In this document: positions 5,414-10,467 of the stretch, piece after piece
Position numbering within the stretch: position 1 is the first letter of the stretch
Layout: each line of letters begins with the position of its first letter
Assembly (NCBI GenBank): GCA_026225435.1
Contig: JAMFST010001189.1
Span: 1 to 10,467 of the forward strand
DNA from: Labilithrix luteola
GTDB taxonomy: Bacteria > Myxococcota_A > Polyangia > Polyangiales > Polyangiaceae
Length of the DNA: 10,467 nt
Direction of reading: 5' to 3'
The notes under the pieces: generated by a model
The model's database searches: none
The model's input: the letters and a program-made list of their open reading frames with translations, nothing else
What the model was told of the DNA's origin: nothing
Translations under genes and position numbers: made by a program

Positions 5414-6325
5414 ATGTCTCGCCTCGCTCGCCCCGCGCTCGTCGCGATCCTCGCCGGTGGGAGCTTCGCGCTCCTGGCCGGTGACGCCAGCGCCGCCGGT
5501 CCCGCGGCCGGCGCCAAGAAGCGGTGCATCAGCAGCGCCGAGACGGGGCAGACGTTGCGCGCCGAGGGGAAGCTGCTCGACGCGCGCGCAGCCTTCGCCC
5601 AGTGCACCGCCGCCGAGTGCCCGGGGCCGGTCCGCAAGGACTGCGGTCACTGGGTCGAGGAGCTCGATGCGGCGAGCCCGTCGTTCTCCATCCGTCTCGA
5701 AGATCCCGCCGGGCACGAGGTCGACGCCGGGCAGATCACCGTCGACGGCAAGCCGCGCGCTCCGTCCGACCGCGGCCGCGCGACGCCGATCGATCCGGGC
5801 ACGCACGTCTTCGAGTGGGTGCGCCCCGAGGGGAACGTGCGCGCCGACGTGGTGCTGCACGAGGGGGAGCAGAACAAGATCGTCTTGTTGAAGGCGCCGC
5901 CGGTGCCGGGCCAGGGCGGCGGAGGTGACGGCGACGTGGCCACCGGCGATGGAACCGGCGGCACCAGCGGGAGTAGCAGCGCGGGGGGCGCCAGCCACCG
6001 GTCGGCGTCGAACCTCCCCTGGATCGTCGGCGGAAGCGTCGCGCTCGCGAGCGCCGGCGTCGGCTTCGTCCTGTGGGGCGTCGGCAGCCACGAGCACAGC
6101 ACGCTGCAAGACGGCTGCGCCACCACGCATAGCTGCAGCTCGAGCGACGTGAACAGCTCGCGCGACAAGCTGATCGTCGGCGACGTCCTCGTCGGCGTGG
6201 GCATCGTCGCCGCCGCCTCGGCGGTCTACTTCTTCGTCAAGAGCCGCTCCGGCCACGGCCGCACGACGACGGCGTCAACGTCCTTGCCGCTGATCACGCC
6301 AAGCGGCGTCGGCTTCCGCTTCTAG
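5414..6325 (+). CDS. Envelope protein with Cys-rich N-domain, PEGA-like domain and two C-terminal membrane helices, 303 aa
   Basis: A signal peptide (about residues 1-28, ending ASAAG) is followed by a helical segment with the pattern C38...GQTLRAEGKLLDARAAF..C64....C69P..VRKDC77..W. From memory this pattern is common in Myxococcota proteins encoded beside Ser/Thr kinases. Residues about 88-160 form a PEGA-like beta domain (FSIRLEDPAGHEV...ITVDGKP...DPGTHVFEWVRPEG...VVLHEGEQNKIVLLK), a fold usually associated with cell-envelope contacts. A Gly/Ser linker (164-198) leads to two hydrophobic helices (about 201-222 and 253-276) joined by a loop with Cys235 and Cys241. The ATG at 5414 was chosen because the signal peptide starts there; the upstream extension overlaps the kinase gene and looks non-coding. 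It lies 35 bases after the kinase on the same strand and may anchor or sense for it. Exact function is unknown. Confidence 0.8.
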   Translation: MSRLARPALVAILAGGSFALLAGDASAAGPAAGAKKRCISSAETGQTLRAEGKLLDARAAFAQCTAAECPGPVRKDCGHWVEELDAASPSFSIRLEDPAGHEVDAGQITVDGKPRAPSDRGRATPIDPGTHVFEWVRPEGNVRADVVLHEGEQNKIVLLKAPPVPGQGGGGDGDVATGDGTGGTSGSSSAGGASHRSASNLPWIVGGSVALASAGVGFVLWGVGSHEHSTLQDGCATTHSCSSSDVNSSRDKLIVGDVLVGVGIVAAASAVYFFVKSRSGHGRTTTASTSLPLITPSGVGFRF

Positions 6326-6343
6326 CGTGGGTCGCTGCGTCGG

Positions 6344-7366
6344 TCACTCGACGGGCTCGAGCTGCACCGTCACATACTCCGCTCCGAACTCGGCGCGCAG
6401 GGCGTCGGAGACCTTGCGGGCGAGGTCGGGCGAGGTGTCGGCGGAGACGCGCACGTGGGCGGTGATGGCGTCGTGACCGGCCCCCAGGGTCCACACGTGA
6501 AGGTCGTGCACCTCGGCGACGCCGGCGTGCGCCAGGATCGTGCTGCGCACCTTCGCCACCGGAAGGTGCGGCGGCGCGGCTTCGAGGAGCACGCTGGTGG
6601 CGTCACGTAGCAGCCGGGCTGCACCGAGGAGCAGCACCACCGCGACGAGCAGGCTGGCGATGGGATCGAACGCCGCCGGACCGCCGGCCCAGATGACCAC
6701 CGCCGCGACGAGCGCCGCGAGCGAGCAGAGCGTGTCGCCCAGCAGGTGCAGCCAGGCGCCGCGGAGATTCAGCGAGTGACCGCGCGCCGGCGCCTTCGCT
6801 TCGCCCGCATGATCGTGCGCGGCGTGGTCGTGGTGATCGTGCTCATGCCCGTGATCGTGCCCGTGCTTGTGCGCGTGGCCATGCCCCGCCGGTCCCGCGC
6901 CGGTGTGCAGCGCGCCGTGGATCAGCCAGGCCGACAGCCCGTTCACCACCAGCGCCGCCGCCGCGACCACCAGCATGCGTATCGCCTCGGGCTTGGACCC
7001 GTGACCGCCGAGGTCGACCAGCGCCTCGCGCACGATCTCGCCGGTCGCCACCAGCACCAGGAGCCCGTTGAAGATCGCCGCCACCGGCTCGGCGCGACGC
7101 ATCCCGAAGGTGAAGCGCGCGGTCGGCCGCCGCACCGCCACGCGCATCGCCAGGAGGCTCATCGCGAGCGCCAGCACGTCCATCAGCAGGTGGAGCGCGT
7201 CGGCTTGGAGGACGACGCTGCGCGCCGCCAGCGCTCCGCCCAGCTCGACGACGAAGAACGCCGCGATGAGCAGCAGCACCAGGGACAACCGCCGCGCCTG
7301 CGCGCGCTCCTGCGGGGTGAAGCCCTCCTTCGCGTGCGGGTTGAGCTCCGCGTGGTCGACCGCCAT
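6344..7366 (-). CDS. Cation diffusion facilitator (zinc-type) efflux transporter
   Basis: A 340-residue inner-membrane cation/proton antiporter of the CDF family, closest in layout to ZitB/CzcD-type Zn2+ exporters. Six hydrophobic segments are visible. Transport-site residues are the His-Asp pairs of TM2 (ADALHLLMDV, H59 and D63) and TM5 (WLHLLGD, H207 and D211), the HD-HD set typical of zinc transporters. The cytoplasmic loop between TM4 and TM5 is extremely His-rich: 13 His between residues 162 and 186. The C-terminal cytoplasmic domain (about 265-340) has the family signature VAEVHDLHVWTLGAGHDAITAHV. Length is normal. The ATG shares one base with the stop of the upstream cyclic-nucleotide-binding-domain gene (TGATG), so translation is probably coupled and the two are one operon. 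It converges with the PEGA-like gene, with only 18 bases between stops. Metal specificity is inferred, not proven. Confidence 0.93.
   Translation of the reverse strand: MAVDHAELNPHAKEGFTPQERAQARRLSLVLLLIAAFFVVELGGALAARSVVLQADALHLLMDVLALAMSLLAMRVAVRRPTARFTFGMRRAEPVAAIFNGLLVLVATGEIVREALVDLGGHGSKPEAIRMLVVAAAALVVNGLSAWLIHGALHTGAGPAGHGHAHKHGHDHGHEHDHHDHAAHDHAGEAKAPARGHSLNLRGAWLHLLGDTLCSLAALVAAVVIWAGGPAAFDPIASLLVAVVLLLGAARLLRDATSVLLEAAPPHLPVAKVRSTILAHAGVAEVHDLHVWTLGAGHDAITAHVRVSADTSPDLARKVSDALRAEFGAEYVTVQLEPVE
6809..6883 (-). repeat. His-codon-rich low-complexity segment (metal-binding loop)
   Basis: This part of the transporter gene encodes alternating His with Gly, Asp, Ala, Lys and Glu (residues 162-186, 13 His), giving a near-periodic CAC/CAT pattern. 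It is probably a Zn2+-binding cytoplasmic loop, and the periodic DNA may be prone to length change. Confidence 0.7.
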
Positions 7367-8772
7367 CAGACGAGGACGTCGTCGCCCAGGCGGGTCGACG
7401 GGACCTGCAGGACGCTCGCCGTCTCCTCGTCACGCTCGAGCGCGAGGAAGTACAGCCCGACGAGCACGCGCGGGTGCGCTTGCACGAGCTCGAGGAAGTC
7501 GGCCTGCTCGAGGCGCAAGGTCACCGTCGGGTGCACCGCGACCACGTCGGCGTTCGCCTTGCGCTTGAGGATCAGGCTCACCTCGCCGATGACGTCCCCG
7601 ACGCCGAGCGTGGCCAGCACGAAGGGCTCGTCCGACTCGCGGCGCACGACCGCCACCTCGCCCGAGGCGATGAGGTGCAGCACGTTCCCCTCGTCCCCCT
7701 CGGAGATGATCTTCTCGCCGCGCTCGAACACCTGCGTCTGCAGCCGCTCGACCAGCGCCGGACGCGACTCGCTGTCCACCGCCAGGAGCACCGGCGAGGT
7801 GCGCACCAGGTTGGTCACCATGCGACGGCGGCAATGCGCCGCGAGCTCGACCCCGACGTCGGGCCGATCCTCGGCGACCGCCTCGAGCGAGGTGCGCCGC
7901 GCCAGGAGCAAGATCGACGGGCGGCGCGCGATGACGCTGGCCGCGCGCGGAGCCCGCGACAGGAGCGCCATCTCGCCGAAGAGCGCGCCGTTGGTCAGCC
8001 GCGCGAGCACCACCGACGGGGCATCCTCCCCCGCGACCGGCTCTCCGTTGCCGGCTGCCTGGTTCTCGCGCGACGACAGGTCCCGCGTCACCTCGAGCTC
8101 GCCGCGCGCGACGATGTACGCCTCGGCCCCCTCGGCGCCTTGCTCGATGACGTACGAGCCGGCCGGCACGGTGATCATCTCGAACGCGCTGATGAGGGCG
8201 CGCAGCCCTTCCTTCTTGAGCGCGCTGAAGAGCGGCAAGGGCGCGACCAGCGGCGCCCCGGAGTCGCCCGACTCCTCGTAGGCGGTGCTCGCTGCGTGGA
8301 CGATCGCCGTCACCTTGGAGAGCAGCGCCGGACCGGTGAGGTACGTGCTGAGCGGCGCGATCTCGCCGAGACCCGGCAAGGGGGGCGGCGGCGGCGCTTC
8401 GTCCCCCTCGGCGAGTCGCGGAGAGTCGGCGCAGAAGGCGGCGGCGATGTCGTCGAGCCAGCTGCTGACGTCACGCCCGAGCGCGCGCAGATCGGCGACG
8501 GCGGCGACGGCCAGCGGCAGGTTCCCCGCGTCGATGGCGCGCTTCACCCCGAGCTCCAGCCCTTCGAGCGCCGCCTCGGTCCGCCCGGCGTCGGCGAGCA
8601 GCCGGCAGGTCAGGATGAGCGCGCTCGACATCGACGGATCCTGCTGCACCACCGCGCCGCTCCAGCGCAGCGCCGCGTCGCGCTCGCCGGTGAGCATGAG
8701 CGCGAGCGCCCGGTCGAGCGGAGAGTCGGCAGCCGCCTGGCTACCCGGAAGCGCGGGCGGAGAGTTCCTCAT
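7366..8772 (-). CDS. Tandem cyclic-nucleotide-binding-domain protein with N-terminal helical repeat region
   Basis: A 468-residue predicted cytoplasmic protein. Residues about 15-115 are Ala/Leu-rich paired helices resembling TPR repeats. A Pro run (127-133) separates them from two cNMP-binding folds. The first (about 181-300) has the phosphate-binding cassette FGEMALLSRAPRAAS (265-279), close to consensus including Arg276, so it could bind cAMP or a similar ligand. It also carries an insert (about 230-253) between strands. The second (about 325-440) has GDVIGEVSLILKRKANADV, with the Gly-Glu kept but the Arg of the cassette lost, so it is probably degenerate. No DNA-binding or catalytic domain is present, so the output is unclear; a scaffold or regulator is possible. 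The ATG at 8772 is favoured by GAGG 8 bases upstream; an in-frame TTG ten codons earlier is the alternative. Its stop overlaps the transporter start by one base. It follows hrcA after 60 bases. Confidence 0.85.
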   Translation of the reverse strand: MRNSPPALPGSQAAADSPLDRALALMLTGERDAALRWSGAVVQQDPSMSSALILTCRLLADAGRTEAALEGLELGVKRAIDAGNLPLAVAAVADLRALGRDVSSWLDDIAAAFCADSPRLAEGDEAPPPPPLPGLGEIAPLSTYLTGPALLSKVTAIVHAASTAYEESGDSGAPLVAPLPLFSALKKEGLRALISAFEMITVPAGSYVIEQGAEGAEAYIVARGELEVTRDLSSRENQAAGNGEPVAGEDAPSVVLARLTNGALFGEMALLSRAPRAASVIARRPSILLLARRTSLEAVAEDRPDVGVELAAHCRRRMVTNLVRTSPVLLAVDSESRPALVERLQTQVFERGEKIISEGDEGNVLHLIASGEVAVVRRESDEPFVLATLGVGDVIGEVSLILKRKANADVVAVHPTVTLRLEQADFLELVQAHPRVLVGLYFLALERDEETASVLQVPSTRLGDDVLV

Positions 8773-8784
8773 GAAGGCGACCTC

Positions 8785-8790
8785 AGCGTA
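8785..8790 (-). promoter_or_regulatory. -10-like TACGCT before the cNMP-binding-domain gene
   Basis: TACGCT on the minus strand, 12 bases before the ATG at 8772, with GAGG lying between. It fits the TANNNT pattern seen before other genes here and, with the hairpin just upstream, hints at separate transcription from hrcA. Support is weak. Confidence 0.2.
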
Positions 8791-8821
8791 CTCGAGATGC
8801 AACCGGATGACAGCTAGGTCG

Positions 8822-8844
8822 AAAAGACGCCTTCAGTCGTCTTC
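8822..8844 (-). terminator. Possible intrinsic terminator overlapping the hrcA stop
   Basis: On the minus strand GAAGACG and CGTCTTT form a seven-pair stem (one G-T pair) around an eight-base loop, and the 3' arm ends in TTTT. The hrcA TGA lies in the loop. The stem is short and the T-run partly belongs to it, so termination may be weak or partial. It would reduce readthrough into the cNMP-binding-domain and transporter genes. Confidence 0.4.
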
Positions 8845-9894
8845 CAGGTCGTGACGCGAAGAGTCGTCCTTCTCGAGAAACGTGCTCATCGCGCTGGCCG
8901 TCGCCGCCACCAGCGGGACCACCTTGGGGTAGTCCATGCGGGTAGGCCCGATGACGCCCACGGTGCCGACGCTGCGCCCGTGATCGGTGTAGGTCGCGCC
9001 GATGATCGACAGCTGCCCGCCGCCGATCTCCCCCGCCTCGTGACCGACGACGACGGTGGCGCGCCCGGCCGCCAGCGTCGCCTCGAGCAGCTCGACGAGG
9101 CGGTCTCGCTCGTCGAGCGCGCGGACCACCTGCTTCATCCCCTCGGCGTCGGCGAACTCCGGCTTGCCGAAGAGGCGCGCGCTCCCCTCGATGACGATCT
9201 CGTTGCCGCCCGGATCGGCCGCGCCTTCCACCGCCGAGCTCCCGAGCTCGAAGGCGCGCCGGCGCAGCTCGTCGTTCTGCACCCGCTCGCTCGTCAGACG
9301 CCGGGCGAAGAAGTCGTGCAGCTCGCCCAGGGTGCGCCCCTCGGTGACGTCGTCGAGCAGGTTGTGGATGCGGGTGAGCTCCGTCTCGTCGGCCTGCGCG
9401 CGGAGGAAGCGGTTCTGCACCGTGCCGTTGGACATGACGAGCACGGCCAGCAGCTCGCCAGGCGTGGTGACGAGGAAGCGCAGGTGCTTGAGGGTGGACG
9501 TCTGCGCGCGCGGCGAGATGACCATCGCCGCGGTGCCGGTCAGCTCGGAGAGCAGCTTGCCGGTCTCGCGCAGCACGTTCATCCCCGGCTCGAGGTCGTC
9601 GAAGCGCGAGCGGATGCGGTGGTGGTCCTCGACCGACAGCTCGCGCATCTCCATGAGCGCGTCGATGAAGAGGCGGAAGGCCATGTCGGTCGGAACACGG
9701 CCGGCGCTGGTGTGCGGTTGCCGCAGGTACCCCGCCTCCTCGAGATCGGCGAGCACGTTGCGGATGCTCGCCGGCGACAGATCGATCCCCGCCTTCTTCG
9801 ACAGCGTGCGTGAGCCGACCGGCTCGCCCGTCGCCACGAACTCGGTGACGGCAGCGTAGAGGATCTGGCGGGCGCGAAGAGGCAGAGCGGCCAC
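8833..9894 (-). CDS. hrcA: Heat-inducible transcription repressor HrcA
   Basis: A 353-residue repressor of class I heat-shock genes. In characterised bacteria HrcA dimers bind CIRCE elements and are kept active by GroEL. The winged-helix N-terminus (about residues 5-75) contains GEPVGSRTLSKKAG and SPASIRNVLADLEEAGYL followed by HTSAGRVPT. The GAF-like middle has SELTGTAAMVISPR and LKHLRFL. The C-terminus ends with the family hallmark GVIGPTRMDYPKVVPLV (313-329). Length is normal. The GTG at 9894 was chosen because homologues begin only a few residues before the RQILxAxV helix. A longer frame reaching further upstream would enter the divergent gene. The start is preceded by TATGCT (9 bases) and lacks a properly spaced Shine-Dalgarno sequence. 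No grpE, dnaK or dnaJ follows, although hrcA often heads such operons; the next gene encodes a cNMP-binding-domain protein. No CIRCE is seen upstream, so autoregulation is not evident. Confidence 0.96.
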   Translation of the reverse strand: MAALPLRARQILYAAVTEFVATGEPVGSRTLSKKAGIDLSPASIRNVLADLEEAGYLRQPHTSAGRVPTDMAFRLFIDALMEMRELSVEDHHRIRSRFDDLEPGMNVLRETGKLLSELTGTAAMVISPRAQTSTLKHLRFLVTTPGELLAVLVMSNGTVQNRFLRAQADETELTRIHNLLDDVTEGRTLGELHDFFARRLTSERVQNDELRRRAFELGSSAVEGAADPGGNEIVIEGSARLFGKPEFADAEGMKQVVRALDERDRLVELLEATLAAGRATVVVGHEAGEIGGGQLSIIGATYTDHGRSVGTVGVIGPTRMDYPKVVPLVAATASAMSTFLEKDDSSRHDLEDD

Positions 9895-9903
9895 GGAGCC
9901 GTC

Positions 9904-9909
9904 AGCATA
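9904..9909 (-). promoter_or_regulatory. -10-like TATGCT before hrcA
   Basis: TATGCT on the minus strand, preceded by GGAGG and ending 9 bases before the GTG at 9894. It matches the hexamer and spacing before two lipoprotein genes at the other end of the window. GGAGG here is 15 bases from the GTG, too far to be a normal ribosome binding site. Confidence 0.4.
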
Positions 9910-9980
9910 CCTCCATCGGTGTCGGCGTGCTCGCGGTCGGTGCGCTGTTCCCGGCGCTCGCTCGCCGCCCCGCGTCGTCG

Positions 9981-9986
9981 TAGCCT
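9981..9986 (+). promoter_or_regulatory. -10-like TAGCCT before the extensin-like gene
   Basis: TAGCCT followed by CG, the same string as before the kinase gene, 13 bases before the ATG at 10000. It lies in the 105-base divergent region shared with hrcA. Support is limited to motif recurrence. Confidence 0.25.
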
Positions 9987-9999
9987 CGGACATCCGGAC

Positions 10000-10467
10000 A
10001 TGCCGGTAGCTCTTCCTCCACTCGCGTCGTCGCTCCTGCTGGCTGTCGTGGCGGCGGCGGGTGGCAAGAGCGTGGCGCCCGTCGCCGCGGTGCACCCCGC
10101 TCCGCGTCACGTGAAGAAGCCGCCGCCGTCGGTGCCGGTCGAGCGACTGGCCGATCCCAACGACGCCCCGTCGTACCGCAACGTACAGATGGACGGCGCC
10201 ACCTGCCGCGCCGAGATCGCCGTGCGCAAGATCCCCTGGACGGCGTTCGATCCGGCCAACTCGGCCCGTGGCGTGCGCGACCCCGGCCGGCTCACCGGCC
10301 CGATCCGCGGCATCGCCTTCCACTCGAACATCCCCGAGAAGACGCGAGCCACGTCCCCCTACGAGATCATCGACTGCCGCCTCGCCGTCGCGCTGGACGA
10401 CTTCGCCGGGCTGCTCGCCGCGCACGACATCGTCGAGGTGATCCACATGTCGGTCTACCGCCCGCCG
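10000..10467 (+). CDS. Probable exported extensin-like-domain protein, 5' part (cut by window edge)
   Basis: The first 156 residues of a protein that continues past the right edge. A short hydrophobic N-terminus (about residues 5-21, ALPPLASSLLLAVVAAAGG) looks like a signal peptide or anchor and is followed by a Pro-rich stretch (KKPPPSVPVERL, 39-50). The globular part has Cys69 and then TSPYEIIDCRLAVALDDF (119-134) and VEVIHMSVYRPP (145-156). From memory, CRLAVALDDFA..LAAHD-VEV-H-S-YRPP is typical of myxobacterial proteins annotated as extensin family, whose domain is related to peptidoglycan-directed D,D/L,D-peptidase-like folds. The expected metal-site His/Asp residues would lie beyond the window, so activity cannot be judged. 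No Shine-Dalgarno sequence is visible. It is divergent from hrcA. The assignment is moderate. Confidence 0.6.
   Translation, partial: MPVALPPLASSLLLAVVAAAGGKSVAPVAAVHPAPRHVKKPPPSVPVERLADPNDAPSYRNVQMDGATCRAEIAVRKIPWTAFDPANSARGVRDPGRLTGPIRGIAFHSNIPEKTRATSPYEIIDCRLAVALDDFAGLLAAHDIVEVIHMSVYRPP

Noticed and set aside
6326..6343. A bidirectional terminator between the convergent PEGA-like and transporter genes
   Set aside because: Only 18 bases separate the stops, and no stem or T-run is visible there.
6746..8817. Plus-strand open frames of 511 and 447 codons opposite the transporter and cNMP-binding-domain genes
   Set aside because: Arg/Ser- or Arg/His/Glu-rich low-complexity translations with no recognisable domain; the minus-strand genes explain the sequence.
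8851..9859. Plus-strand frames of 320 and 267 codons opposite hrcA
   Set aside because: HrcA is unmistakable on the minus strand; these frames are compositional shadows.
9895..9993. Longer hrcA start, for example an ATG at 9993
   Set aside because: The extension is Arg-rich, is not part of the HrcA family N-terminus and would overlap the TATGCT element and the divergent promoter region.
9895..9999. CIRCE operator before hrcA
   Set aside because: AGCA and GTGCT fragments exist, but spacing and arms do not match TTAGCACTC-N9-GAGTGCTAA.

Overview
The window looks like chromosomal DNA of a very GC-rich member of the Myxococcota, most likely order Polyangiales. The grounds are strong G/C at third codon positions, a membrane Ser/Thr kinase next to an FHA-AAA+ regulator, several secreted lipoproteins with Thr/Ser/Ala linkers and Cys-rich or Asp-Ala-Gly segments, and start codons lying a few bases after a -10-like hexamer. 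This placement comes from sequence character and remembered families, not a database search. No RNA gene, CRISPR array, insertion sequence or integrase is visible.

Region 1 (1-2262, minus strand) is a lipoprotein cluster. In transcription order it holds a 194-residue Cys-rich lipoprotein, a short broken lipoprotein remnant, a 392-residue lipoprotein and the start of another that runs off the left edge. The last three share an N-terminal layout (lipobox Cys, then Tyr/Leu-Asp, Thr-Gly and Asp-Ala-Gly, then Cys), so they are probably tandem duplicates, one of them decayed by deletion and frameshift.

Region 2 (2508-6325, plus strand) is a signalling module: an FHA + AAA+ + Fis-type HTH protein of the sigma-54 activator family, a transmembrane Ser/Thr kinase, and a membrane-anchored protein with an N-terminal Cys-rich segment and a PEGA-like beta domain. 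A plausible reading is envelope sensing by the kinase, with phospho-signalling to the FHA regulator. The regulator lacks the GAFTGA loop needed to engage sigma-54, and its FHA domain has Gln in place of the usual phosphate-contacting Arg, so the textbook mechanism probably does not apply.

Region 3 (6344-9894, minus strand) holds hrcA, a tandem cyclic-nucleotide-binding-domain protein and a cation diffusion facilitator (zinc-type) transporter. The last two overlap by one base (TGATG). A hairpin overlaps the hrcA stop, so hrcA may be partly insulated from the other two. No grpE, dnaK or dnaJ is present nearby.

Region 4 (10000-10467, plus strand) is the 5' part of a probable extensin-like-domain exported protein, divergent from hrcA.

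A theme across the window is a TANNNT hexamer 6-13 bases before start codons that lack a Shine-Dalgarno sequence. TATGCT occurs 9-10 bases before three of them (both larger lipoprotein paralogues and hrcA). This suggests that leaderless or near-leaderless transcription is common here.
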